A stretch of DNA of 64,000 nucleotides from Membranipora membranacea (GCA_914767715.1 OU612073.1:23066001-23130000), one strand, 5' to 3'; shown: positions 24,171 through 36,249, counted from the first letter of the stretch. Translations and numbers: made by a program. The notes: generated by a model not told the origin, from the sequence alone.

Positions 24171-24555
24171 AAAACTTTTCAACGACTCCAACTACCGAAT
24201 GGAAGATTGGTCATTTTCTATAACCAAGACCTGAAGTTTTTATTTACATTCTATCATTTTCTGCAGATAAAACTGTGGGTTAATTGATGATAAACAATAT
24301 ACTCCACAGCATAAGATCTGTGGGGAAGGGAGGCAGTGGTCAATAAGCAATATGAGAAAAATGTAGCTTGATTCAATTTTTCAACACTGAAATTATAATA
24401 TTTGTAGACACTTGAAGATTTAGTAAAGTGGTATGTTGCATTGAGCTTACAGTTGATGTTGTTTATCAGTTGAGGCTGGTATGCCTGACACTCATTACCT
24501 ATCGCTAACAGTAATAGCTCAATAATTCCGCAGATATCATGCCAACTTTTTTTTT

Positions 24556-26424
24556 TACTTAGGGTGTTTCAATAGCCCTTCATTTTCCTCGTCAGTGTGG
24601 TTTGAAATCGCCCACTCTTGTGTTTCTCCTCTAGCAAATATCATAAATATTATTGCACCTACCATGAAGATTGCGGCCCAGATGTAGAACACCATCCGCC
24701 ATTCTTCTATTGTACCCTGTCAAACAGAACACATTTTCATGAAAAGAATTAATTTGTCCAGATGCCTCCTATAAATCAATCATTTCTGAAAATGAGAGCT
24801 GATTGGCTAGATCTTGCAGCGTGATGACATTTTGATAAACAAAGATAACAACAATTCGAGTAATCAAGTCATTTACGTTAGTGCCCCATGGGTTATGTAT
24901 ATCTTATTGAGTCTTTAATTTCCGAGTTGTCACCTCATGAAAAAAAATGTTGGCAGCAAAATATTTGGAAAACATGGGAGTGAACTGGTGACATTTAGGA
25001 AATTGATATCTCCACTTAATCATTTAATTTCTCCTCCAAATTTTTTCAATATTTTTCTGCAAATATTCTGCCTGTTTGCTGACTATTCTGAGATCCAAGC
25101 TTCATTCAGTAATCTGTGAGCTATACAGAATTCAATGATCATAACATTCTCAGGCTTGCAGCAGTGGTTAAAGGTTTCCTATTTCCTGGCTTTCCATTTA
25201 CTGCTTAGTGAATTTCAGCTTTATCAAAGAGTTTACATACAAAGCTGTTTGACCTTTGTTCTCTAGGGGTTTCCATTGATAGTAAACCGAACGAGTGATT
25301 GTGATATAATATTCTGTGTAGAACCATTGTAAGTAAAATTACCTACATACCTGTGGTGTAAGAGCATTGATAAGAGAGGGGGCTATCATCCCAGTTAGTG
25401 CTGAGAATGTGTTACAAACTCCGAATATTTCACCTGAGTATCTGTGAAAAAGAGCTTTTGTTTATCACTGTGGTCTACACCATCGCAATATTTTATGGCT
25501 AACGTAATTTAGAAACAGAATGCTCAATATGATATATAATGCATAGGATACCCTCGTAAAAATTTATGAGCACTGTAAGCGAACATAGTATGGTGAGCTT
25601 GGATGATACATACCTTGCTGCTATGTCCTGCATGTTGGAGCAGTAACCAGACGACCTTAAGCTCATCAAACTAACAGCTATTGTCATGAATACTATACCT
25701 AGATAGTTATGATTGCACGGGATGAATCCTGCTCCCACAAAAAATCCAACAGGAACTACCAAGGCTGCAGGGAATAAAGAGAAGTTTAAATGGTAAATAA
25801 TTCAGTTCAACCACTTCTATATGGCATCTTTGGGTATCCCAATTTTTCACATTGGGCATCTTTCAGGCACTGCAAATAATTTCTAAGGTTGCTAAGGTTC
25901 TTTGTGGTCACATTTTATCTGTTCTTCAATTATAATACTTGGATGTAAACACAAGACAACACAAGAAACTAACAGTATTAATATCGGTAGCAACGGGTAT
26001 AAGAAGCATGTATTTAGTGTGCTTCTTACCGACTTGATGTCCAAGCCTAATACCTCCTTCATATATGCTGGTAGTTTTGTATTTGCAGCATAGAAGCCAA
26101 AGTTTGTGCACATCATACAAACAGAGATAGCCCACACAGCCGGCGACAGCATTATCTGTCTCCAAGGAACTCTGATATTCTGAATTTAAACAGTCAAGGT
26201 AACCAATCTATTGTATTAAATACTGTAACACTGATAATAACACAAAACAAGACGTTTGAAGTATTTTGTTGTTCCTGGGAAGTCCTTTACAGTATACTGT
26301 CAACATTAAAACATCTATTTGAAAACCATTACAAAACCCAGTTCAGATAGTTGCGTTCATGCGTTTTATTACCTTTACACTGCCAATTTCGCAGTCGCTG
26401 TGCCGCTTTAGGTATTCAAGCTCC
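24556..26424 (-). pseudogene. SLC17-family transporter, C-terminal half, separated by inversion
   Basis: Minus-strand exons: 26373-26424 (ELEYLKRHSDCEIGSVK), 26030-26179 (NIRVPWRQIMLSPAVWAISV...LPAYMKEVLGLDI), 25614-25764 (ALVVPVGFFVGAGF...GYCSNMQDIAAR), 25351-25441 (YSGEIFGVCNTFSALTGMIA) and 24556-24716 (EEWRMVFYIWAAIFMVGAII...ARGETQEWA). These are classic SLC17 features: PW..I..S..VWAI, LP.YM..VLG.DI, GYxxNxxDIA.RYSG, W..VFYI...F and the terminal FARGETQEWA. Exon 26030 ends in phase 0 but exon 25764 opens in phase 1, so an exon (normally the NG.LSALPY / RK region) is missing between them. The 5' end stops at a MITE; the matching N-terminal half is on the plus strand at 31.7-34.2 kb. SLC17 proteins carry organic anions, often with Na+ or H+. 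Confidence 0.85.
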
Positions 26425-26840
26425 CAGTGGCGTATATTAGCACTCACGGCCCACGGATTTCCGTGAGTGGCTGAATAGCTCAGTGTGTAGAGCGTCCGCT
26501 TTATAATCACTGAAACTAAGATTGTCCTGGGTTTGAATCCCATCCAGGTCAGTTTTTTTTTCAAATGGGTGCTTTATAACTGGAGCATTTTTACCGTAAT
26601 CTTCTACTGCTATTGAGTTGTTTTCTGAAAGTACCCAACAGCTCAGTGAGCTATTGAAATACCTCTCTGCTTGCACTATTTTGCTACCGATACGCAAAAA
26701 TTTCCGTGGTGGGAGGGCGCTTAAGCGCCCCTCCCACACCCTCCCCGCCACGCCTACAGCGTGTGGATCGGGCTGCGCCCGATTATTATGCTCATCTCTG
26801 AAAAGTCAGTGAGTGAAATTTTTTAGAATATACGCCCCTG
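26425..26840 (+). mobile_element. hAT-like MITE copy 1 carrying a tRNA-like module
   Basis: The left end is CAGTGGCGTATATTA and the right end AATATACGCCCCTG, imperfect terminal inverted repeats of about 14 bp. About 416 bp, non-coding, near-identical to the inverted copy at 34165-34574. On its left lies CAAGCTCC, the reverse complement of GGAGCTTG found beside copy 2. CAG-type ends and 8-bp duplications are typical of hAT elements. Confidence 0.85.
26469..26550 (+). other. tRNA-like module within MITE copy 1
   Basis: GGCTGAATAGCTCAGTGTGT followed by AGAGCG matches a tRNA 5' part with D arm (GCTC...GAGC) and A box. GGGTTTGAATCCC matches the T arm and B box about 50 nt further. The acceptor stem pairs only partly and the sequence between anticodon and T arms is long, so this is a tRNA-derived pol III promoter rather than a functional tRNA. 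Confidence 0.6.
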
Positions 26841-28380
26841 GCTTATATTGGAGGTTCACTTCAATATCCAAGAAATTGGGAATAAGTCTCAATTCGATTT
26901 CCTTTCAAAATGTAATGCCAAAGTGAAAAAAATTTCTATTGCAATACTCAGCCCTAATCTGAGGGAAAAAATCGCATTTAATTCACTGTGAATGTATTCA
27001 ACTATGTGAATAAGAACTTATCAATGACATTAGTAAGATTTTGTTATTGTAATTTCAGCCATATTCTAATTTTAAATGTTCTTAGAAATAAGACACAGAT
27101 CAATTTTAATTATTTGTATGGAAGTTCTATTTCCAGCGGCTAAAAATTTGATTCCATGTTGTGAAAGTGGAACGGTATTTGTAGCAAAACCAAAATCTGA
27201 CTATTTACTTGCGACTAACAATCCGGGAATATGTGCCCAGACTGAGACCATACTAGATCTTAGTGTAAATGACAAGTTCCTACTGACTATACCTTTCCCG
27301 ACACGACAGCATTGAGTTATTATATTCACAATGCTAAAAATTGTACCAGTACTTCTTTTTTTTGACAACACTATTGCTACAATTTTTAACTATTTACCAA
27401 TTCACATAAGATCAAGTCCATCCATACCACATTTTAAGAGATCTTCCAGGTTATATTTCTCAATTATGCATCAACATCTGTATTTTTTTCTTCAAATATT
27501 GATCGGGTTATTATGAAAAACATTCTCAACAAATGAGTATTTTCCTGAAATAAAATAAACATTTGAATTGCGCATTCAAATTTATTTTTTGAGTAACTCT
27601 AGGCATTTCATTCTCTGGCAGTCAGTCGAAAATCTTTCCTTGTTTTACCAATAACGATAAGCCAAAATCTCAACCGCAAACACATCATTGTGATAAAATC
27701 GGAATTACCTGGCTACATACCTAACAAGTATCCCTAATTTTCGTTGGCTCCTAGTTTTTAGGGTTGATTCCCATCTCCTCCCTACTTCTTTTTTCATCCC
27801 TATTTTCAGCTTCATTCGCTCAGAATTCTTTTAAAGCCTCCTCTTGCAAGGGAAGCTGTGTTTTCCTACCCCTTACCGCCCACACCTATGTATCTGCTTA
27901 TTACCATTACTGCCTAGAGAAATAACTTTCGCCGATGATTTTGAGTACTGCATTGTATACTCTAGAGTAAATAATAATTCAACACAGGCACAAGAAGGCT
28001 TAACAATTGCCAGCTGTACAGTTATACTTTCAATTCAGTTTGCAGATTCGCTGATACTTTTGACTCATTTGTCTCCTCACATAAACGGTCCTCAGAAACT
28101 CCCTTATGCATCTTAAATTATCCAATATACCTATAACTATCATAAACTACCCGGGGGATTAGCGCACTGCTCACTCATTTGCTCAATTACCCCTTGAACG
28201 CACTCACCTCAATTGGATATGCAGTATTCGACCAAATCAAAGCTCACAAAATTCAAGGCCACTTGAATCAGCATAAAGAAATTGCTTGACCGACATCTCA
28301 ATATGTTTCTTTTTAACGTTGTTGATAACTTTGATAGTGGCGTAACCCTTGATATCTTTTTTTTGTCGATTTGTTAAAGG
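26841..28380. other. No gene recognised (inside the inverted segment)
   Basis: Some open stretches, for example 27076-27315 on the plus strand, but no recognisable domain and no splice-consistent neighbours. Confidence 0.35.
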
Positions 28381-28389
28381 TTTTTGATT

Positions 28390-28665
28390 TAAAAGCGATA
28401 AAAAAATCTTTCAAAATGACCATTGATTGGATTTCTATTTGGCTTCAAAACGGAGACCTTGCATTTTCTGCAGATGGAACTAAGTCATCTTGTCCCCCAA
28501 AGGGGGGCTGTCATGGTTTACTTCTATTTTCAGTATAAATATTAAATTATATGCATGACAGAATGATACGTTTGTATGCTGATGATTCAATACTCTACAA
28601 ACTCATTCATAAGCCATCATATGAAAAACTTCACAAAGATCAAATGAAATTTGATGTCACAAAAT
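28390..28665 (+). mobile_element. LINE (CR1/jockey-like) reverse transcriptase fragment
   Basis: Reads WISIWLQNGDLAFSADGTKS, then CPPKGGCHGLLLFSV, a stop, and MIRLYADDSILYKLIHKPSY. This matches the consecutive RT motifs W...FL..R.Q.V..DG..S / SGVPQGxVLGPLLF / RLYADDxxLY with one stop. Only ~90 codons survive. Confidence 0.7.
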
Positions 28666-29243
28666 TTTAGCATTCTAGGCCCTACCAATTTTTCAGCAGT
28701 TCAATTTTGAAAAAGACACTCAAATTGCCATCAGTATTAGGAAATTAGGTTGACTCTATTCATGCTCATCGTCAATAAGGAGTAGGGCTATTGTCTTATT
28801 GAGAGGAAATATGAAGGGTTTATACTGATAAAATTCATTGTCAACAAGTTCATGACACTTCACCCTAAAAAGTATTCTGGTTCGAAATGTTCACATTTCT
28901 CTTTGTTGATCAGTGAATTTAAAATTGCTGTCAATTTTTCCAAAAAAGAAACTGCCTATTTTTCAAAAGAGCGAAGGGAAGGCCTCACGGCGCCCCTTTT
29001 TTGTCCACCCTGCCTGTCCTTACCACTTGAAAACTAATGGATACAGCCAAGATAGCACTTCTGGTTAAAAGAATTTTAGTGTTAGAAATTCACTCCTGTT
29101 GGCTGAATAAAATGAAATACTCACTGTATTATTACAAAGAAATATGAAAAATTCCTAATTGCAATGCTACACCTTTTTGCAACTATTCAACACATGCTGT
29201 TAATGTTATGATTATTTAAAAAAACCAAAGACTTATTGCTAAC

Positions 29244-30043
29244 CTGCAGTAGTTGTCTCATTTGCAGATATTGTAGCTACATCCTCTGTATTTGACTGGA
29301 GTGTAGTTGCCTCTGCTGTAGTTTCCGCTGCTGTAGTTGCTTCTGCCGGAATATCCTCTGCTTCAGTTGTCTTTAGTGTAGTCGCATCTGCTGTAATTTC
29401 CACTGTCGTAACTATTGGAGTTGGCGTGATATTTTCATAATCAATGACTAATTTATGTTTAAATGACATTTTTACTGAAACTGATTTAACAGGATGATCA
29501 CTCAGTTCTACTTTAGCTTCAGAGGACAGAAAGCAGGTAGATGTGTCTGTGTTGTAGCTATAGGCAGCACATGATGAGTTTACTGCACAGTGTGTTTTAC
29601 AGTAGTCCTCTCTTCTGACATGCTTTATTTGTTTATCTGAGGATTTCAGGGAAGTGTAACGTTCTGAGATGAAATTTGTGTCATCTAGGTGGAAAGACAG
29701 GAGAAACAAATATCATGATCAATTTTTTCAAGACCATCCTGGTTGTGAGTGCAGCTGCATTGAAATATCAAGTACATCAACAACAAAATAAATTAACTAT
29801 GAAGATTATCTTGTGTCAACTTTCATCAACGGAATCCATGAAACGATGCACAAATACTATACCAGAAAGCATTGAAACGACACATTTTTGTTTTCTTAGC
29901 TTGATTCAGTGTATCCACCGACATACAATTATAAAAAAATGATAAATGTTAATGCGAATAACCAGATACTCACAGCAAAGTGCCTCTCCATTCACCATAA
30001 AAGATATATACACCAGAAGGATATATGATTTGATGAGAAGCAT
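29244..30043 (-). CDS. Secreted PAN/apple-domain protein with Thr-rich tail; 3' exons not found
   Basis: Exon 1 (29974-30043) encodes a signal peptide, MLLIKSYILLVYISFMVNGE, then ALC. Exon 2 (29244-29684) follows in phase: DTNFISERYTSLKSS, a PAN/apple-like core (YCKTHCAVNSSCAAYSYN...STCFLSSEAKVELSD) and a ~65-residue Thr/Ala/Glu-rich linker. The donor is CAG|GTTAGC in phase 1, the phase at which the complete relative at 50.2-53.5 kb splices to its C-type lectin exons. No lectin exon was found downstream (lower coordinates) as far as the MITE at 26.84 kb, so this copy is probably truncated. It lies within the inverted segment. Confidence 0.65.
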
Positions 30044-30189
30044 AGTTGCTACCGCCAGAAAGAGAAGTATTATCTATCAATCCTCAAATGCACGCTATGA
30101 CTTCAGTATCCTGCGCATGTCACATATTCGACGTGATTAAATTGCATTCTCATGTCAGAGCAATTGGACCAAGTAATGAAATTATCCAA

Positions 30190-33100
30190 TATCAGTTAAT
30201 TTAAGTTCAGTGGTATACCCCTGGGAAAACTTATAAAATTGAAGCGCAAAAACTTCCCACACACCCTTCAAACTACTGACAGGAATTATAAAAGACCTGC
30301 TGAGAACCTAAGCCATCATTAATCTTCCATCAATAATGTGACAAAGGATTGAATAGAATAAACAATTAATTTAAGTTCTAAGCATTTATGGCAACTCAGT
30401 CTGCTGCCACATTCAGAGCTGCTTCTATGGTAGTTGATTTGTTTGTTAAAAGCAGACACATTAGTCACACTTACTGTGAAAACTTGACAGTACCCTGATA
30501 TTCATGATAAATCCTATTTATGCTAAAATACATGAAGGGCTATAAAGCTCATGTTGCAATGATATAAATATAACTTCTGCTTACCATTGGGATTTGTCTG
30601 CTTATCATGTAGATCAGGGCAACTCCTTGACCATTAAATCCCTTGATTTCTTGTACAAATTTTCTGCCCTATTGTTGTCTGATAGTAAGCCTTATATAAA
30701 TGGTTGTAAGCTATTGCTATTGTGTTACTTCCAGGCATTGCTCTCAGGCTAAGCGTCTCTGTTCTCAGGCTAAGGGTCGATTCTGAACACATGCCCAGAC
30801 CTGTTGATGCTGGGATTTTCTGTTATCTGAACCTTTGATCTGCTTATAAATTGTATGTTTGTATGAATTGTTTTCTTCTGTTTCATTTGTGTTCTGGATA
30901 TTCAAATACCATCATCACAGAGGCAGCTTAAATAAATGATCAATTTATTGTTGTAATTATGGGTAAATTTCAATTATCTCAACCAAAACATTAAAACAAA
31001 ATATTTTTTATCTCGCACCATGTTAACACCATTTCATCATTTGTGATATATTAAGGTTGCCAGTTCTTTGGAAAATACAATCTTAAACATCTTAAACTTT
31101 TTATCTCCATGTCTGATGGCGTTCTCAGTTTAAACATCAAGTGATAACGATCATGGTATTCAATGACTTCATGATTAAGAAAGGGGACCAAATTGAATTC
31201 TTCAAGCTCTGCCATCAGGATACCCGCAAAGCATCCTGGGTAAAGGTTCTCAACGGCATTAAAAAAAACTTCCCCTGTCAATTACTGCTGCAGGATGATA
31301 AGTTTTCTGTCCTATGAGATTCGAATAAACCACAGGTATGTTTTACACACCACTATTATTTGTTGTGTGTTCTATAATATCTGTTTGATACAACCTGTCT
31401 GGTGGACTCATGCCAGCAGATCTAAAACTAAGGAATGCAATTATGTAGTTAGCCAGTTTTGCTGGTATTGTTTAAGAGCATGCAAATACCTCATGCCATG
31501 TTATTGGACCTGGGTATGGCTCATAGAAATGTTGTGTATTTAATTATAGTAAGTTACAATTCGCTTGTAATGTAACTCATCTTGTTTCCGGCTCTGAAAG
31601 TTTGAGTTCAGTCAGGATTGTCCCCACAGATGATTTTACCAACAAGGGATCACAGAAAGTTCCTCACTTAACTTATATCTCTACTGAGAATGATGAGTAA
31701 AGATGAGGAAGATACAGGCGTCAAAATGCACCAAAAAAAGATGTATGGAACAGAATCAGCCAATGGAAGTACAGAGTATGTAGGTGAGTTAACGTATTCT
31801 GTTACTAGCAATCAGCAAAAACCAAAAACTGATATGTTGTCGCAATACACTCATAATACATCTGGGAAAGTTAGCATGAGGATCGTCATACCAATAACTC
31901 TTCAAAATATACCATGATATATTCATATTATGGAACGGTTTTTGATGTCGAAGCTATGCACGGTAAATTATCTCTCTTTTCTCCTAGATAATTATAAAGA
32001 GAGCACATTTGAGATGTTGGCGTCATCAAGATGGATAGTTGGCTATATGAGTTGTCTATGCTATGTTCTGATGAATGCAATGAGGAACAGCATGACTATA
32101 GGCATAGTTTGTATGGTCAAGGCAACTAATCTTAGTTCTCACTCTGAACATGGACATTCAAGGATGGGTGGAGCATGTTTTAATCGGCAGCAAAACAACA
32201 CAACAGTGATAAAGGTTCAGATGAGAAATTAAATGATAGAGTTGATAATATGATCTGGCATTGGCTACAAGATGAACAGATGAGTTTTTAGAGTCGCTGC
32301 TAGTAGATTGTTCAATCAACATGTATTTTCAACTGCGGAAGCTGCAGGAAGCCAAGAATAGTCCCGCAGCAATCAGTTTTCTACCCTCAAACTGAAGTGG
32401 TGTGAAAGTTGCACCTTTTTCAACTTCTTGGTTAGCCAATTGTTATGAGTCTTGTAATTATGCACATGCTTTATTGTGTATCAGATTTATAGTCTGTCGT
32501 TTCATGCAGATCATTGCATTTTCAGTAGGCAACAAAGCATGTAATGAGACATTTATCACAGTTTATAGATATCAACTTAATCCCTAATTTATTGAGACAT
32601 TGACAATGATTGGGTTGTAGAATTTTGTTACTATGCTTTTCCCTCGTTTGATCATATTTTAGTATTTTGTTTGGTCTTAGTCAACGATGTTCTTTTATAT
32701 TTCATATAAAACTTTCAAAAAGAGATCTTATTTTCAGAACAGCCAATCACTGGGGGAAATAGAATGGGACAAGGCTACACAAGGCTGGGTACTGTCAGCT
32801 TTTTACCTGGGATACCTGTTAACACAGTCTATTTCTGGTGTACTCGCTGGCAGATACGGAGGGAAGAGAGTTCTGATGGTTGGAGCTTGTGTGTTCACAG
32901 TCTGTATCCTTCTTACTCCTACTGCTGCTAGGTAATTAGAAATTATAGGGAATCTGATTAGGACAGACTGACCTGTTGGGAAAATCTTCACTGTTGAACA
33001 AATAATAAAAAAAACCTGAGAAACATGTACAACATGTCCACTTTCACTTCTCAGGATGGATAGTAAGAGCTCGAACATATCTGCAATTCTCGTAATCATA

Positions 33101-34030
33101 CTGAGAGTAGTATCTGGTATGGCGAGTGGTGCAATTGCACCTTCAATAGCTAATCTTCTGGGTAGATGGCTGACTGTATATGAGCGAAGTAGGATGGTCA
33201 CTTTGGTATATTCTGGTCAACAGGTGAGTTATATGATTATGTTCTATACTGTCAAAAAAAAATTGTAGGAATTGACTGAACTACTGCAGCTGGTGATGAT
33301 ACCTCAGATTTTTTTCAGGGCTTCAAACATGACACTCAAATAACGGCAGGCGCAAAGAAAAATTTAAAAATTCTTTGACTAGAAATATAAAAAAATAACA
33401 ATAATGTTAAAGACAACAGAAAGGCCATGGCAATATAAAGTTCAGCAGCTAGGACTGCAGCAGTTTTGCGATATTTTGACACTGAAAAAATTCATAGCAC
33501 GCCTGGGTAAGGATTACGTGTGGCATTAGAAATTGCCCCTCTTTTTCATTTAGGCGTCTAGGAGGTTTTGAAACCTAGTGCTGTACCACCAACAAATGCT
33601 ACAACTTCCAAATATTTTTAATTACTTATTATTTCCAAATAGTTTAAAAAATAAATATATTTTCAGTTTCAGAAACATAATACAATACTAGATAACTGAG
33701 TCCATCAACCTTCACAGCTCGCTAAAGTTGATACAAGTGGTAGCATATTGCGCTGGCATAGCAGCAAGTTTTAATATCTCACAGATGCAATTGATGGAAA
33801 AGGGGGAAAATTCCCAACACTACATATAATCTTTACCAAGAATGCTATGAGTTTCTTCAGCGTCAAAATATTGCATAACTAGTGCAAAAATAGCTGCAGA
33901 CTATATATTGCTTTGGTCCTTCTGTAACCTTTATGATTGAAAATAATATAATCATATATTTCACATTATGTTTTGAAATTAAGATGGGTAACATACTGAT
34001 ATTGAGTGCAGGAGGTGCAATGTGTGAGTG
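30190..34030 (+). repeat. Direct duplication, copy A
   Basis: Paralogous to 38370-43330 in the same orientation, including non-coding blocks (ATACATGAAGGGC at ~30530 and ~38610; GATTCACAGAAAG-type flanks) and the SLC17 5' exons. Copies differ by many substitutions and several insertions, so the duplication is not recent. Confidence 0.75.
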
Positions 34031-34164
34031 GAGGGCTTTTGATGGTGGATGGCCCAGCTTGTTTTATATAACTGGAGGTTTAAGCATCATCTTCTGTCTT
34101 GCCTGGTGGCTTACAGTCTATGATTCACCAACTGAGCATCCCAGAATTTCACTCAAGGAGCTTG
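31690..34164 (+). pseudogene. SLC17-family transporter, N-terminal half, interrupted by a MITE and inversion
   Basis: Plus-strand exons: 31690-31783 (start MMSKDEEDTGV), 31988-32220 (WIVGYMSCLCYVLMNAMRNS, TIGIVCMV), 32738-32931 (DKATQGWVLSAFYLGYLLTQ, GRYGGKRVLMVGA, LLTPTAAR), 33055-33223 (ILRVVSGMASGAIAPSIANL, ERSR) and 33984-34164 (MGNILILSAGGAMCE, GGWPSLFYITGG, VYDSPTEHPRISLKEL). These are SLC17 hallmarks in order: GW.LSAFY.GYL.TQ, R.GGK, LTP.AAR, P...L..RW....ERSR, GWPS.FY..GG and YDSP..HPRIS. The donor after exon 2 is ATGAGA where copy B has GTGAGA; an upstream GTTCAG could substitute in frame. The last exon stops within codon GAA at the MITE; the continuation E-YLKRHSDCE lies on the opposite strand at 26.42 kb. 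Confidence 0.85.
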
Positions 34165-34574
34165 CAGGGGCGTATATTCTAAAAAATTTCACTCACTGAC
34201 TTTTCAGAGATGAGCATAATAATCAGGCGCAGCCTGATCCACACGCTGTAGGCGGGGAGGGTGTGGGAGGGGCGCATAAGCGCCCTCCCACCACGGAAAT
34301 TTTTGCATATCGGTAGCAAAATAGTGCAAGCAGAGAGGTATTTCAATAGCTCACTGAGCTGTTGGGTACTTTCAGAAAACAACTCAATAGCAGTAGAAGA
34401 TTACGGTAAAAATGCTCCATTTATAAAGCACCCATTTGAAAAAAAACCGGCCTAGATGGGATTCGAACCCACAACAATCTTATTAACTGTGATTATTAGA
34501 CGGTCGCTCTACACACTGAGCTATTCAGCCACTCACGGACATCTGTGGGCCGTGAGTGATAATATACGCCACTG
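34165..34574 (-). mobile_element. hAT-like MITE copy 2, inverted relative to copy 1
   Basis: The ends are CAGGGGCGTATATTC and AATATACGCCACTG. About 410 bp, near-identical in reverse complement to 26425-26840, including GC-rich GGGAGGGGCGC and the tRNA-like module (34449-34530, minus strand; B box GGTTCGAATCC is canonical here). It is immediately preceded by GGAGCTTG, part of the SLC17 coding exon. Confidence 0.85.
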
Positions 34575-36240
34575 TAATCGACGATGCTCGGATAAAGGAA
34601 ACAATTTTTTAATTTTCATTTTAATGGGAGTTGTTCCCTCACAAATTAAAATAGGATTACTCATAACTATTTTTCTACATCTTCTTTATGAGATAAAATG
34701 TTATGGTAGATAATAAGTCCATTCTCCTTGGTTGGACATGAATGAACCTTGGTTACAAGCAGATGCACATGAACTACCATCTGAGAGCCCCGAGCGTGTT
34801 TTTTGTGAAGTTTGATCCATGGAAACAAAAACCTGTGTGCCTAGACAATATGGTGTGCCATGTGAATATTTTGTCTTATATATATATACACACACATATA
34901 TATCAATGCATATATTTATTTATATGATGTAGGCATTGGCAAACAAGTTTGATTTATTTAACACAATGGATAATCAGTAGAATATGGCTACAGCAGATCT
35001 ACTTAGCTCTTTTTTATTTTATTCGTTGACCCCTCCTTAATACCATAGGTAGTAGGCAGCCCACTGTATGTATAGATAGATACTGTTTCACCTGCTGGCT
35101 AGATGGAAAAAAGAAGGTTACGTTTATAGAGGTAGGATAATGGCTTTTGGGTACCCAGGCATAGTTATAGTTATTTTATTAATTGATTTCATTACTAAAA
35201 AGGCAAATCATGATAACTCAAAAAATTCATCTGCTGGCTCCTTACCCTGTCTTGACAAGCTTTGCGGGCGTTTGCCATGCTCGTTCAAGACAAAGCACTT
35301 TGAAGACATCTATTTCAGAGAGTAAACAATAACAAATCAATAAAATTTTAGAGGATAACGGATCCCATAATGCATATCTATGGAATTCCCAAACCAAAGT
35401 ATTGAGAATTTAGAATTTAACTTAAATTTTATAAGGAAACTCATATATTATGTAACCATGGCCATTAACAATGAGCCCCTTGGTAACAAAGCGATATTAA
35501 ATTCTGTAAATTTGCAGTTGCACTATCATAGACCTGCAGTCCACAGTCAAGGTCCCTGCCAATAACTCAAATTTATTCGACCAGGATTTGAGTTTAAAAA
35601 CTGCATTTCAGTCTACAACCTATCGTGGTACATTCAAATTTTTATAAGGCTGTAAACATTGAAAAACGACAAGCTCAAAATCTTGTTCAAGGGTGCTCGG
35701 GCACTCTAGATTACACAGTGATGAAAAAACAATTGCCATTACGCAATGCAATGTTCTAAAGTCGCCACCTATTGTATGCTAATGATTCATATGGTATCCA
35801 TTTTTGGTTTTATTATCATCAAATTTATATGAAAACCATGAAGTTTCATCTTGGGAAAAGCTCCTTAGTCAGTAGATAAAGAATAAGTCATAAAGAGATG
35901 AAGCGGTTCATGCATAAATGATTTAATATTTTTCCCCATTTCTGATATTCCAAGTAGTGTAAAATCATACTTCAAGCATAGCCTATATCAAACATGACGG
36001 TATATTTCAAGCTTGACATGTAGAAGCATCCCGTATAAGACAGCAGTAATGAACTCTGAGGTTAAAAGTTTTATCATGATCCTAGGAAGTTCAAAGTTTT
36101 TCTCTGATAGAAATTGGTTCAATATCCTTAATATTTCAACTCCCGTAGTGTTTTGAAACCTGTATCCTCTACCAATTGGTATGTCACTATATCTGCTAGA
36201 TGTTGATTAACGTCCATTTTATGACAGCGTTGCTTTTTTT
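34575..36240. other. No gene recognised
   Basis: AT-rich sequence with a short TA/CA microsatellite at about 34876-34905. No exon chain seen. Confidence 0.4.
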
Positions 36241-36249
36241 TTATGTGTG

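Noticed and set aside
26469-26550. Functional tRNA gene
   Set aside because: A and B boxes are good but the acceptor stem pairs poorly and the arm spacing is wrong; it is embedded in a MITE present twice.
31051-31281. Minus-strand 76-codon frame (NAVENLYPGCFAGILMAELEEF...)
   Set aside because: The homologous stretch in duplication copy B (~39.05-39.14 kb) is not open in the same way, and no splice partners were found.
32803-33201. Minus-strand 132-codon frame
   Set aside because: It opposes two well-supported SLC17 exons and the intron between them; no domain.
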